Source: JBDIAG01 sp963835085
GTDB taxonomy: Bacteria; Actinomycetota; Actinomycetes; Actinomycetales; CAWJMD01
Reading direction: 5' to 3'
NCBI GenBank assembly: GCA_963835085.1
Contig: CAWIED010000001.1
Location: forward strand, 2,728,001-2,792,000
DNA: 64,000 bases
The translations under genes were made by a program, and so were the position numbers. Below are positions 1 to 8,744 of the stretch, one piece after another; the first letter of the stretch is position 1; every line of letters begins with the position of its first letter. The notes beneath the pieces were generated by a model. That model did no database searches. It saw only the letters and a list, made by a program, of their open reading frames with translations, and had not been told where the DNA came from.

Positions 1-239
1 GACACATCGGGCACGCTCATGCCCAACAGCAGCGAGTAGATGTAGTTGCCCACCACCACGTTCTTGCCCTGCGGTGTGGTGGCGGCGTAGTTGGCGTCGA
101 GGTGGAGCGGGTGGTGGTTCATCGTGAGCAGACAGAACAAATGGTCGTCATACTCAGTGACCGTCTTGCCTGGCCAGTGTTTGTAGACCGCCCCGACCTC
201 GAACTCTTCGAATGTGCGCCCGAATTGCATGGGGTCCAT
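1..239 (-). CDS. MaoC-like acyl-CoA dehydratase, N-terminal part (cut by window edge)
   Basis: Reading leftward from ATG at 239 gives about 79 residues beginning MDPMQFGRTFEEFEVGAVY, and the frame stays open to the window edge. The opening (FGRTFEEFEVG) and the segment TMNHHPLHLDANYA look like the hot-dog-fold MaoC/(R)-hydratase family, in which Asp and His residues hydrate enoyl-CoA thioesters. A second ATG at 230 could be the start. Only the N-terminal half is visible, so the substrate cannot be assigned. An acyl-CoA dehydrogenase (6.0 kb) and another MaoC protein (26.2 kb) in the window fit a CoA-thioester catabolic setting. Confidence 0.75.
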   Translation of the reverse strand, partial: MDPMQFGRTFEEFEVGAVYKHWPGKTVTEYDDHLFCLLTMNHHPLHLDANYAATTPQGKNVVVGNYIYSLLLGMSVPDV

Positions 240-375
240 CCTTGCCGGTGTCGTTCCTCGGCCCTCATCCGGGTTCCCTCCAGCGGCACCGATGATCGTC
301 TGCGACGCGGTGGGCTCTGGACCGGCTCGTCACCCTCCTTGTCGACGCCGTGTCAAACGTTCGCCGGCGGCTCGA

Positions 376-802
376 TCACGGCTCGGGGAGGATCGCCGTC
401 AGGTCCCAGGCGCGCGCAGGCTCGGCAGGCAACCGGAGCACGACACCCGGCGCGCTCCGCTGCTCGACGAAGCGGCGGCCGCAGACGTCTCCGAGGTAAC
501 GTCCGGCGATTGCCTGCCGAGCTTCGTCGCCCTCGTCAGGTCTGAGCGTGGGGGCGCCCTCGACCCTGACCCCACGGAACGGCGGGACGGCCTCAAAGAT
601 CAGCAAGGGCGCAATCGGGACGCTGCTCGAGCTGCCGCAGCTTCACGTCCCCTTCGGCAATCACGACCTCGAAGCCGCGATCGTGAAAGCGGAACCAGAC
701 GGGAGACGTAACGGCTGAGCCGTTCTTCCGATAAGTCGTCAGGACGCACGGGGCCGGCATCGCCAGCAGGGAGTCGAACGGCGGCAATGAGAAGTCGATC
801 AC
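376..802 (-). pseudogene. PPOX-family (pyridoxamine 5'-phosphate oxidase-like) protein, frameshifted
   Basis: Two overlapping minus-strand frames join into one protein. The N-terminal frame has MPAPCVLTTYRKNGSAVTS, then PVWFRFHDRGFEVV and EGDVKLRQLEQRPDCAL. The C-terminal frame continues LIFEAVPPFRGVRVEG to a stop at 376. The pattern (small flavin or F420-binding split barrel, xxTxRxDGxxxxxPVWF) is that of PPOX-class oxidoreductases of about 135 residues. One single-base indel near 600-608 breaks the frame. Both halves keep family features, so this is either a recent mutation or a sequence error. The start is uncertain: GTG at 802 or ATG at 760, neither with a good ribosome-binding site. Confidence 0.6.
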
Positions 803-1094
803 CAGAACACGGTAGACGCGGCGCCCTGGGCGAGGGGGCGGATAGCACGACGGTCTCCGTGAATCGTGATCAGGTCCATCGAATGTCCGGAATCCGACTC
901 GATTGAGGCGACCGGCTCTGATCTCGTGCTCAGCCGATCCGCACCGGCTGATATTGGCGCCGGATTGCGGACATCCACCGTGAACAAGCTCGCGTGAACG
1001 GGGCGTCGCGACATCGCATCGATAGGTCGCTCGAGCCTGTCCGACACCCGCGCCTGAACGAACCGGGCGCGCCGTACCGTGGCAGACTCGGTTC

Positions 1095-2765
1095 ATGGGC
1101 GACGTCGAGCACGGCAAGGTTGAAATTGAGCACGGCAAGGTTGAGGCTGAGCACGGCAAGGTTGGGCAGGACGAGGTAGCGCAGGCCGAGGCGGAGCAGA
1201 GCGCCCGGGTGGACGATTCGAGTGAGACCCGCAGCCAACGTCCGCAGTCGGAGGCGTTTCGCCAGTTCATCGCCAGCGGCTGGGCCGAGATCATCGATCG
1301 GCTGCCCGCAGCGTCGGCGGCATCGGCCTTTACGCCCGCCCGCCGGGAGGCGCTGTCGGCGGCCTTTCCAGGCGAACGCTTGATCGTCCCCGCCGGCGGC
1401 CTGCGGGTTCGTAGCAATGACACCGACTACCGATTCCGCGCCCATTCGGCGTTCGCCCACCTCACCGGTCTCGGGAGCGAGGCAGAACCCGATTCCGTGC
1501 TCGTGCTGCATCCGATGGAACCCGGCGCAGACGACTCGCGGGACGCCTCGCCTGATGGCGCGGGCCCAAAGCATCGGGCGGTGCTGTACATCTGGCCGCG
1601 GGCGGGCCGCGACACCGAGGAGTTCTACGCCAGCGCGCGGTATGGGGAGCTGTGGGTAGGGGCGCGGCCGAGCCTGGCCGAGGTGGAGGCCCTCACCGGC
1701 ATCGAATGCGCCCATCTCCAAGACCTGGAGGAGGCGATCGGCAAGGACGCCGACGAGGTCGCGATCCGGGTCGTACCTGGCGCCGCCGACGAGATCACCG
1801 CACTCGTCGACGCGCAGCGCGTTCCGCACGACCACACGGACGCAGACCGTGACGAGAAGGGGCTGTTCCCCGAGCAGGTCGCCGACGCCGAACTGGCGCA
1901 GTTCCTCTCGGAGCTGCGGCTGATCAAGGACGAGTTCGAGATCGACGAGCTTCGCAAGGCTGTCGCCGCCAGCGCTGAGGGCTTTGCCGACATCGTCCGG
2001 GCCCTGCCGGAGGCGGTGGCCCACGAACGCGGCGAGCGCGTGATCGAGACCGTCTTCGAGCGGGTCGCGCGGCGCAGCGGCAACGGCATCGGCTACGACA
2101 CCATCGCGGCGGCCGGCGAACACGCGTGCACGCTGCATTGGATCCACAACGACGGCGTCGTACCGGCCGACGAGCTGGTGCTCATCGATGCCGGAGTCGA
2201 GGTCGACTCCCTCTACACCGCCGATGTCACTCGCACCCTGCCTGTCAGCGGCCACTTCAGCGACGAGCAACGGCAGGTCTACGAGGCCGTGCTCGCCGCG
2301 GCCGACGCGGCTTTCGAGGTGGCGCGACCCGGGTCGAAGTTCCGCGACGTGCACAACGCAGCGATGTTGGTGATCGCCACCACCCTGCACGAGTGGGGTC
2401 TGTTGCCGGTGAGCGTCGAGGAGGCCCTCGACCCCGACAAGGGCGGTCAGCACCGGCGCTGGATGGTGCACGGCACCTCGCACCACCTCGGCATCGACGT
2501 GCACGACTGCGCCCAAGCCCGACGCGACATGTATCTCGACGCCGAGCTTCGCCCCGGCATGGTGTTCACGATCGAGCCCGGCCTGTACTTCAAGAGCGAC
2601 GACCTGCTGGTTCCGGCCCCGCTGCGCGGAATCGGCGTGCGGATCGAGGACGATGTCCTGGTGACCGAGTCAGGGTGCGAGAATCTCACCGCTGCCCTGC
2701 CGCGGGCCAGCCATGACGTCGAGGCCTGGATGGCCTCCCTCAGCAGCGGAGGACACCAGGCATGA
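1095..2765 (+). CDS. pepP: Xaa-Pro aminopeptidase (M24B)
   Basis: 556-residue M24 metallopeptidase that would release N-terminal residues preceding proline in cytosolic peptides. The N-terminal creatinase-like domain covers about residues 60-250. The pita-bread catalytic domain follows, with the dinuclear metal ligands visible: Asp in DAGVEVDSLYTADVTRTL, His in HGTSHHLGIDVHD, Glu in TIEPGLYF and Glu in GVRIEDDV. The first ~38 residues are an unusual extension of three 7-residue repeats (EHGKVEI, EHGKVEA, EHGKVGQ) and may not be translated; GTG near 1209 is an alternative start. No clear Shine-Dalgarno precedes either. The stop overlaps the next ATG (ATGA), so the downstream membrane protein is likely co-translated. 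Confidence 0.88.
   Translation: MGDVEHGKVEIEHGKVEAEHGKVGQDEVAQAEAEQSARVDDSSETRSQRPQSEAFRQFIASGWAEIIDRLPAASAASAFTPARREALSAAFPGERLIVPAGGLRVRSNDTDYRFRAHSAFAHLTGLGSEAEPDSVLVLHPMEPGADDSRDASPDGAGPKHRAVLYIWPRAGRDTEEFYASARYGELWVGARPSLAEVEALTGIECAHLQDLEEAIGKDADEVAIRVVPGAADEITALVDAQRVPHDHTDADRDEKGLFPEQVADAELAQFLSELRLIKDEFEIDELRKAVAASAEGFADIVRALPEAVAHERGERVIETVFERVARRSGNGIGYDTIAAAGEHACTLHWIHNDGVVPADELVLIDAGVEVDSLYTADVTRTLPVSGHFSDEQRQVYEAVLAAADAAFEVARPGSKFRDVHNAAMLVIATTLHEWGLLPVSVEEALDPDKGGQHRRWMVHGTSHHLGIDVHDCAQARRDMYLDAELRPGMVFTIEPGLYFKSDDLLVPAPLRGIGVRIEDDVLVTESGCENLTAALPRASHDVEAWMASLSSGGHQA
1107..1169 (+). repeat. three tandem 21-bp repeats in the 5' end of pepP
   Basis: Three units beginning GAGCACGGCAAGGTTG at 1107, 1128 and 1149 differ only in their last five bases. 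The period of 21 keeps the frame and yields three heptapeptides EHGKVxx at the extreme N-terminus of the aminopeptidase. Confidence 0.9.
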
Positions 2766-3253
2766 GCACGCATCCCGTCGCCGTTCGGCGACGGTTGGGC
2801 AGACGACGAAACACGCTGATCGTCGTGGCCTTGTTCATTCTCGTGTTGCTCCTGGTGGTGTGGCGAGCCGTCGCCGTGCTCGCCGATCCGCCCTCCCATC
2901 TGCCGGAGAGCGTGGCGACGGAGAGCGCCTCGGTGCTCAGCTTCACCTCGCCCGACAAGACTCTGACGTGCAAGCTCGACAAGGACGCAGCCACGTGCTC
3001 CGTCACCAAGCCCACCTGGCCTGGTGCCCAGTGCGGTGCCCAGTCGTGGGGGGTGCAGGTCGACACCAGCAGCGACGGGCATCTGGCCTGCCTGCCGAAG
3101 CCGCTGCCGGCGGCCACTACGCCCTTGGCCTACGGCGACGACGTCACCCGGGGCGACCTGACCTGCGAGTCGCGCCAGGCCGCCATGCGCTGCCTGAACA
3201 ACAAGACCCAGCACGGGTATTCGGTGTCGCAGTCCGCGCTGATCTCGTACTGA
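2762..3253 (+). CDS. membrane-anchored DUF6636-like protein
   Basis: 163 residues. An arginine-rich start (VRRRLGRRRNT) is followed by one hydrophobic helix (about residues 19-40), then an exported domain of ~120 residues. That domain has FTSPDKTLTCKLD, a Cys at CSVTKPTWP, a YG turn (LAYGDDVTRGDLTC) and a closing MRCLNNKTQHGYSVSQSAL. This resembles the actinobacterial DUF6636 layout of conserved Cys pairs and a G-x-S-x end. Function is unknown. Its ATG overlaps the pepP stop and the S58 peptidase begins 12 bp downstream, so the three probably form an operon. Confidence 0.7.
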   Translation: MSTHPVAVRRRLGRRRNTLIVVALFILVLLLVVWRAVAVLADPPSHLPESVATESASVLSFTSPDKTLTCKLDKDAATCSVTKPTWPGAQCGAQSWGVQVDTSSDGHLACLPKPLPAATTPLAYGDDVTRGDLTCESRQAAMRCLNNKTQHGYSVSQSALISY

Positions 3254-3265
3254 TCGGGCGGGGTC

Positions 3266-4150
3266 ATGCTCACCGACGTGCCCGGCATCCGGGTGGGGCA
3301 CGCTCAACGCCTCGGCGACGGATGGGCCACCGGCGTCACGGTGGTGCTTCCTCCCGTTGGCACAGTCGGAGCGGTGGACGTCCGCGGGGGCGGACCGGGC
3401 ACCCACGAGACGGACGCCCTGGCGCCGGGCACTCTCGTCGACGTCGTCCACGCGGTGGCCCTGTGCGGCGGCAGCGCCTATGGTCTGGTGGCCGCGCACG
3501 GGGTGCAGCGCTGGTGCGAGGAACACGGTCTCGGCTATCCGGTGGGCGGTGGGCTGCTGGTGCCGATCGTTCCTGCCGCGGCGATCTTCGACCTCGGTCG
3601 CGGCGGCGATCCGACGGCTCGTCCCGACGAGGCAATGGGTTATGACGCAACCGCGAACGCCAGCACGAGCGAGGTTGCTCGCGGTCGGGTCGGGGCCGGA
3701 ACCGGTGCCCGATCCAGCAGGGGTGCCGGTCCGGGTGGGGTGGGAACAGCGACCGTACGGCTGCCAGGCGGCGTGATCGTCTCCGCTCTGGTGGTTCTCA
3801 ACGCCGCAGGCGGTGTGCTGGGCCGCGCCGGCGAGCCCGCGGGCGGGGAGGGCGACGCTGCGCTCGCCACCACCCTCGCCGTGGTCGCCACCAACGCCCG
3901 GCTCGACGTAGCGGCCGGGCGCCGGATGGCCGGTGCCGGCCACGACGGCCTGGCCCGGGCTATCTCACCCGTGCACACCCTGATGGACGGTGACACTGTG
4001 TTCACCCTGGCCACCGGTGAGCTCGAGTGCGCCGCCGCAGCTCCCGGTGCCGAAGCCGCCGCCCTGCTGGGGCTCGCCACGGTGCAGGCGGCCGCTGCCG
4101 ATGCGGTGCGCGATGCAGTGTTCGATGCCTGGGAGCAAGGGCAGAACTAG
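3266..4150 (+). CDS. P1 family (S58, DmpA-like) peptidase
   Basis: 294 residues starting MLTDVPGIRVGHAQ, the characteristic opening of S58 L-aminopeptidase/D-esterase family members. GVTVVLPP, a Gly-rich GGGPGTHETDAL and ALCGGSAYGL follow early. LPGGVIVSALVVLNAAG, about residue 170, is the region where this family cleaves itself to expose an N-terminal nucleophile; the Ser there is the best candidate. Length is typical. It follows pepP and the DUF6636-like gene closely, suggesting a peptide-processing group. Substrate is unknown. Confidence 0.85.
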   Translation: MLTDVPGIRVGHAQRLGDGWATGVTVVLPPVGTVGAVDVRGGGPGTHETDALAPGTLVDVVHAVALCGGSAYGLVAAHGVQRWCEEHGLGYPVGGGLLVPIVPAAAIFDLGRGGDPTARPDEAMGYDATANASTSEVARGRVGAGTGARSSRGAGPGGVGTATVRLPGGVIVSALVVLNAAGGVLGRAGEPAGGEGDAALATTLAVVATNARLDVAAGRRMAGAGHDGLARAISPVHTLMDGDTVFTLATGELECAAAAPGAEAAALLGLATVQAAAADAVRDAVFDAWEQGQN

Positions 4151-4178
4151 CGCAGAGCCCCGGCGCAGGCGATCACGC

Positions 4179-5162
4179 TCATCGAACGAGCGGCGCCAAC
4201 GTCTTGCCCGCCAGCTCGACGACACCGGGCACGTGCCCATTGCTCACCATGTTGATAATGATGCCGTCGATGCCGGCGTCGAGCACCCGAGTCTGGAACT
4301 GCTCGGCGACCTCGTCCGGCGATCCCACGAAATGCCTGGCGCCGAAGGCCTTTCGCTGCTCGGCCGGCATCGCGTCGAGGTCGACGCCGCGGGCGGCAGC
4401 AAAGTCGTGGTACATCCTGCGGGCGGCGTCGCCGTTCTCGTCGAGGAAGACGAAGCCGAGGAAGCTCGTCTCCAGAGTCGACCGATCGCGGCCCTGCTCC
4501 TGGCACCGCGCGGCCAGCGCCTCAAGCTTGACGGGCAACGCCGAATCGTCGCAGATGACGTTGAGGTGAGACGCATACCGGGCGGCCATCCGGAATGTCT
4601 TCTTCTCTCCGGAGCCACCGATGAGGATGGGCAGGTCATCTCGCAGACGAGGCTCGTTCATGGCCGAGGAGGTGCGGTAGTACTTGCCCTCGAAGGTGGG
4701 GTGCTCCCCACGAAGCATGGGCTCGATGATCTGCAGCGACTCGTCGAGCTTGGCGAACCGCTCGGTGAAGGTGCCGAAGTCGTAGCCGAGCTGATTGTGC
4801 TCCAACTCGAACCAGCCGGCCCCGATGCCCAACACGGCGCGACCGCCACTGACCAGGTCGAGAGCGGTGACGCACTTCGCGAGCAAGGTGGGGTTGCGGT
4901 AGGTGTTGCCAGTGACGAGCGCCGAAAGCTGCACTCGCTCAGTGGCTGTGGCCAGCGCGCCGAGCAGGGTGTACGACTCCACCATCGGCTCGGACGGGGC
5001 CCCGATGCCGGGCAGCTGATAGAAGTGATCCATCACGAAGACAGCGTCGAAGCCGGCGCTGTCGGCCTCGCGGGCCTGCGCGATCACGGTGGGCACGATG
5101 TCGGCCGGCCGCCCGCCCGGGTAGCTGAAGTTCGGAATCTGGTAACCCAGTCGAATACTCAC
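4179..5162 (-). CDS. LLM-class F420-dependent oxidoreductase
   Basis: 327-residue luciferase-like TIM-barrel protein beginning (GTG) SIRLGYQIPNFSYPGG. Features typical of the family are the early FDAVFVMDHFYQL, the central SGGRAVLGIGAGWFE, and a late RHFVGSPDEVAEQF that precedes the last helices. Members use coenzyme F420 (sometimes FMN) for hydride transfer. The cofactor preference is inferred from family, and the substrate is not predictable. It is convergent with the S58 peptidase gene, only 28 bp away. No Shine-Dalgarno is evident at GTG 5162; a hairpin repeat sits just upstream. Confidence 0.85.
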   Translation of the reverse strand: MSIRLGYQIPNFSYPGGRPADIVPTVIAQAREADSAGFDAVFVMDHFYQLPGIGAPSEPMVESYTLLGALATATERVQLSALVTGNTYRNPTLLAKCVTALDLVSGGRAVLGIGAGWFELEHNQLGYDFGTFTERFAKLDESLQIIEPMLRGEHPTFEGKYYRTSSAMNEPRLRDDLPILIGGSGEKKTFRMAARYASHLNVICDDSALPVKLEALAARCQEQGRDRSTLETSFLGFVFLDENGDAARRMYHDFAAARGVDLDAMPAEQRKAFGARHFVGSPDEVAEQFQTRVLDAGIDGIIINMVSNGHVPGVVELAGKTLAPLVR

Positions 5163-5172
5163 ACTAGGCAGC

Positions 5173-5219
5173 GTAAGGGCGCGCCAGGAAATAAGCGGTT
5201 ATTTCTTGGCAGGCCCTAC
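5173..5219. repeat. dispersed palindrome family 2, copy A
   Basis: An arm running from GTAAGGGCGCGCC to GAAATAA (5173-5195) pairs with a near-perfect inverse (5199-5219) around a four-base loop GCGG. It lies between the LLM oxidoreductase start and the stress-protein stop. The same arm sequence recurs near 15.4, 41.6 and 51.2 kb. Confidence 0.75.
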
Positions 5220-5236
5220 CTCGCGTGCGCCTGTCT

Positions 5237-5878
5237 CTACGGCTCGTTCGGTCGGTCTTCGCTCTGCTGACGGGCCTGCTCGGCCCGCTGCTTGGCGAGC
5301 ATCTCGGAATACGTGGGGCCGGTGGGCGGCTGCGAGGGGTCGTACGTGCTGGGTGGCGGCTGTTGCGGGTTCAGCAGGCCCTGGCCGCGGGCACCCGGCT
5401 TCTGAGCGAGGACGCGCAACGCCTCGCCGGCCACTTCGTCGACACACCACACCGCGTACTGCGCCGCCACGATCTGGCTGGTAGACGTGAAGTCGCGCCG
5501 ACCACCGGTCGCCGCGTAGGAGATGACCCCGAAGATCATGCCGAAGGCCGCGCCGATGAGGATGGCCGGCAACACCACGGCCAAGCCTGCGGTCTGATCG
5601 AACATGGCCAGGATCAGGCCTACGAACCCACCGAACCAGGCTCCTGACAGCATGCCCCCGAGCGCGACCCTGCCGTAGGTGAGCCGTCCGGTGACCCGCT
5701 CGACCATCTTGAGGTCGGTGCCCACGATCGACACGTTCTGCACCGCGAACTTCTCATCCGAGAGGTAGTCGACGGCCGCCTGCGCCTCGGCATAGGTGGG
5801 ATACGTGGCGATCGGACGTCCCGGAGGGGCTGCGGGCATCAGCAGGGGCCCTCGCGGACCGGTCATCGGACCTGGCAT
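5237..5878 (-). CDS. general stress protein 17M-like membrane protein
   Basis: 213 residues. The N-terminal domain (about 20-65: RPIATYPTYAEAQAAVDYLS...VSIVGTDLKMVERVTGRLTYG) matches the general-stress-protein-17M/YflT-type domain. A glycine-rich double transmembrane hairpin follows (GGMLSGAWFGGFVGLILAMF, then LPAILIGAAFGMIFGVISYAA). The C-terminal tail is Pro/Gln-rich and charged. Proteins of this build are common in actinobacteria and of unknown role, perhaps envelope stress. Confidence 0.75.
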   Translation of the reverse strand: MPGPMTGPRGPLLMPAAPPGRPIATYPTYAEAQAAVDYLSDEKFAVQNVSIVGTDLKMVERVTGRLTYGRVALGGMLSGAWFGGFVGLILAMFDQTAGLAVVLPAILIGAAFGMIFGVISYAATGGRRDFTSTSQIVAAQYAVWCVDEVAGEALRVLAQKPGARGQGLLNPQQPPPSTYDPSQPPTGPTYSEMLAKQRAEQARQQSEDRPNEP

Positions 5879-6048
5879 GGTTCCAGTGTCCCATCAGTTG
5901 TGCGGATCACCAGCCGACGGGGGCGCTGTCAGCAGTGCGTGTGCGGCGTCACACCCGACCGGTAGGGCATCCGGACGCCGGGCAGACCACAATCACGCAG
6001 ACACACCACAAGCACGAAGTAGCCCTGCCGACGATGATGGGAGCAACC

Positions 6049-7254
6049 ATGGCGCGACTGCAGCAGACCGACGGCCTGAGCGAGGAGCAGCAGGAACTGC
6101 TGAAACTGGTGCGGGAGTTCGTGGATGAGCAGATCATCCCGGTGGCCCAGCAGCTCGAGCACTCCGACACCTATCCCGACAAGATCGTCGAGGGCCTGAA
6201 GGAGATGGGCGTCTTCGGATTGATGATTCCCGAGGAGTACGGCGGCCTCGGCGAGTCGCTGCTCACCTACGCCTTGTGCGTGGAAGAGATCGCCCGGGGG
6301 TGGATGAGCATCTCCGGCATCATCAACACCCATTTCATCGTGGCCTACATGCTGTTGCAGCACGGCACACCGGAGCAGAAGCAGAAGTACCTGCCCAGAA
6401 TGGCCACCGGAGAGGTGCGCGGCGCCTTCTCGATGTCCGAGCCAGGTTGCGGCTCAGACGTTTCCGCCATCACCACCAAGGCCGTGCCCGACCCGGCGGG
6501 CGGCGACGCCTGGACCATCGACGGCCAGAAGATGTGGCTCACCAACGGTGGTTCGGCCAACCTCGTGGCCGTCCTGTGTAAGACCGACACGGGTTCCAAT
6601 TCCGTGTACCGCAACATGAGCACGTTCCTCATCGAGAAGGAGTCGGGCTTCGGCGAGACGGCGCAAGGGGTCACCGTTCCCGGCAAGATCGAGAAGATGG
6701 GTTACAAGGGGGTCGACACCACCGAGCTCATCTTCACCGGCCACCGCACGAGCACCGACCAGATCCTCGGCGGAGTGCCCGGCAAGGGCTTCTACCAGAT
6801 GATGGACGGCGTCGAGGTGGGCCGCGTGAACGTAGCCGCCCGGGGCTGCGGAGTTGCCCTACGTGCGTTCGAACTGGCGGCAGCCTATGCGCAACAACGC
6901 AGCACGTTCGGCAAGAAGATCGCCGAGCACCAGGCGGTGCTGTTCAGGCTGGCCGACATGGCGGTCAAGATCGAGGCGTCGCACCAAATGATGGTCAAAG
7001 CCGCCCGGGTCAAGGACGCCGGCCAGCGCAACGACCTCGAGGCCGGCATGGCCAAGTACCTGGCCAGCGAGAACTGCGCGCAGGTGGTCGAAGACGCCTT
7101 CCGGATTCACGGCGGCTACGGCTACTCCAAGGAGTACGAGATCGAGCGGCTCTACCGGGAGGCCCCGATGCTGCTCATCGGCGAGGGCACGGCCGACATC
7201 CAGCGGATGATCATCGGTCGACGGCTGCTTGAGGACTACAAGCTCAAGGGCTGA
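6049..7254 (+). CDS. acyl-CoA dehydrogenase
   Basis: 401-residue FAD enzyme that would oxidise an acyl-CoA to the trans-2-enoyl-CoA. Visible family features are the helical N-terminal domain (LVREFVDEQIIPVAQQLE), the FAD/substrate segment (FSMSEPGCGSDVSA), TIDGQKMWLTNGG, the arginine region QRSTFGKKIAEHQAV, the HGGYGYSKEYEIERLYREA motif and EGTADIQR, whose Glu is at the position of the catalytic base. The start at 6049 is chosen because GGGAGC lies about five bases upstream and the homologous region begins there; an in-frame ATG upstream has no such site. It stands alone, with a large hairpin downstream. Confidence 0.92.
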   Translation: MARLQQTDGLSEEQQELLKLVREFVDEQIIPVAQQLEHSDTYPDKIVEGLKEMGVFGLMIPEEYGGLGESLLTYALCVEEIARGWMSISGIINTHFIVAYMLLQHGTPEQKQKYLPRMATGEVRGAFSMSEPGCGSDVSAITTKAVPDPAGGDAWTIDGQKMWLTNGGSANLVAVLCKTDTGSNSVYRNMSTFLIEKESGFGETAQGVTVPGKIEKMGYKGVDTTELIFTGHRTSTDQILGGVPGKGFYQMMDGVEVGRVNVAARGCGVALRAFELAAAYAQQRSTFGKKIAEHQAVLFRLADMAVKIEASHQMMVKAARVKDAGQRNDLEAGMAKYLASENCAQVVEDAFRIHGGYGYSKEYEIERLYREAPMLLIGEGTADIQRMIIGRRLLEDYKLKG

Positions 7255-7346
7255 ACCTGCCGCAGCGCGTTGAGCGGCGGTCGGGTGAGAGTCCTGACTA
7301 GGCGATCTGCCCGGTAGTCGTCGCCCGCTGGGGTGGGGTTTGAGCG

Positions 7347-7385
7347 GCTATGACGGTGCCCCACGTGGCGGGGCACCGTCATAGC
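7347..7385. repeat. dispersed hairpin family 1, copy 1
   Basis: A perfect 16-bp stem (7347-7362 with 7370-7385; arm GCTATGACGGTGCCCC) closes a seven-base loop ACGTGGC. It sits about 95 bp after the acyl-CoA dehydrogenase stop and could terminate transcription, but closely related hairpins with the same loop size occur at 15.8 and 46.3 kb, so it is a repeat element. Confidence 0.85.
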
Positions 7386-7508
7386 GCCAAGAACTCTTCC
7401 CCTGGCCCTCGCATTAATCAGCCATAGCGGTTAATCGGTCCAGCGGGCGGCCGACCTCACCTGACTGCCCATGACCCTGACCGGCCTTGGGTCGTCGACA
7501 GGCGGCGC

Positions 7509-8744
7509 TCAGTTGCCGTTGATGCTCCAGTGCCAGGTCTCCGACGGCAGGTTGTAGTAGCCGTACTTGGCAGCATTGGCCTTCAGCCAGACGAACTGAG
7601 GATCGCTGGTGGTGATGGTGCGGCCCTTGACACTGAAGTCGATGGCCAGCCCACGCTCATGCATCGATCTGCCCGGCACAGCGGTGGGCGGGCTGCACTG
7701 ACCCGAGGGACGCTGCCAGATGCTGTAGTAGTCGTTGCCGCCGCAGTTCTGAATCCGCAGCTCGATCTGGCGGCTCACGTCGCGCCAGCCGGAACCTTGC
7801 AGCGTGACGCCGGCAGCCGCCGCGTCGTCGACCATTCGCTGCACGGTGGCCACCGTGCACGCGTGCACCACGATGCCGTTGGTCGTCTTGCGGGTGTCCC
7901 CAGTGGGCACTGGGCCCGTGACCGCACTGCAGTCGGTGGCCGTCTTGTGGTTCGTCTCCCACATCACGACGCCGTTGTCGGTAAGCACGACGTCGGGGTC
8001 GTTCGTGATGGCCAGCTGCGACACGCCCGGCGTCGCCACCGCGCGGTTAGCCCACATCAGCCGGTTGTTGAGGTCGACGACGGCCAGGCCGACGGTCGAC
8101 GTGATCAGCAGCCGGGAGCCGGGGTGGTTGGTGTTCGACGACCAGACCTGCGTAGCCCCTTTGTAGACGACCAGGTTGCCATCGCGCTGCATCACGAGCT
8201 GATTGGTGCCGTCGGGGGAGATGAGTGCGGCGCCACTCGGCAGGCCGGTGGAGGTGGAGTTCAGCGCCGTGATCGATCCGCTCTGCCAGACCGCCTTGCC
8301 CGAGCCATTGAACAACACGAGGTTGCCGTCGTCACCCAGCTGCAGATAGCCCGGCGACGTGCCGGCCGTGTTCGACGCCCAGCGCACCGCCTGACTGGCA
8401 GTGCGCAGCACGAGATTGTTGTCAGGCTGCAAGGTCAGCCGCGCGTTGGGGTCGACCTTCTCCGTTCCAGAACGCCAGCGCACTCCGAAACCGGCCCGAT
8501 AGACGACGAGGTTGCCATCGTTGATGGAGGCCGAGAACTGCCCGTTGGGCGAGAAGATCTGGTCGGAGTAGGCCAGCGACTCCCCCTGCTTGAACCGGTC
8601 GGCGGTCGCGGCGCGAGCCGGGCTCGCGCCCACCACGGTGGCCAGGAGCGCCACCACCGCGAGCATCAGCGCCGCTCTCGTTCGATGGCTCCGGCTTGTT
8701 TGATAACTCTGGTGGAACTCTCCTGTCCACTGCATCTGTCGCAC
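7509..8744 (-). CDS. secreted bulb-type lectin fused to M15 (VanY-like) peptidase
   Basis: 411 residues. A signal peptide (Arg-rich start, hydrophobic LMLAVVALLATVVGA, cleavage near SPARA-A) is followed by two bulb-type mannose-binding lectin regions (about 50-160 and 165-270). These carry repeated sugar-binding motifs NDGNLVVY, QPDNNLVLR, DDGNLVLF and QRDGNLVVY. The C-terminal third is a D-alanyl-D-alanine carboxypeptidase-type M15 domain with the zinc motif SMHERGLAID and the closing ETWHWSI, plus paired Cys residues. The enzyme should act outside the cell on peptidoglycan peptides, with the lectin as the glycan anchor. GTG 8744 has GGGAG five bases upstream. Confidence 0.88.
   Translation of the reverse strand: MRQMQWTGEFHQSYQTSRSHRTRAALMLAVVALLATVVGASPARAATADRFKQGESLAYSDQIFSPNGQFSASINDGNLVVYRAGFGVRWRSGTEKVDPNARLTLQPDNNLVLRTASQAVRWASNTAGTSPGYLQLGDDGNLVLFNGSGKAVWQSGSITALNSTSTGLPSGAALISPDGTNQLVMQRDGNLVVYKGATQVWSSNTNHPGSRLLITSTVGLAVVDLNNRLMWANRAVATPGVSQLAITNDPDVVLTDNGVVMWETNHKTATDCSAVTGPVPTGDTRKTTNGIVVHACTVATVQRMVDDAAAAGVTLQGSGWRDVSRQIELRIQNCGGNDYYSIWQRPSGQCSPPTAVPGRSMHERGLAIDFSVKGRTITTSDPQFVWLKANAAKYGYYNLPSETWHWSINGN

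Noticed and set aside
930..2516. 528-codon minus-strand frame opposite pepP
   Set aside because: Antisense shadow; low-complexity Val/Arg/His-rich translation with no motif.
2447..3943. 498-codon minus-strand frame
   Set aside because: Spans three real plus-strand genes and has no recognisable domain.
7347..7385. simple terminator of the acyl-CoA dehydrogenase
   Set aside because: It may act as one, but related hairpins at 15.8 and 46.3 kb with the same loop size show it is a repeat element first.
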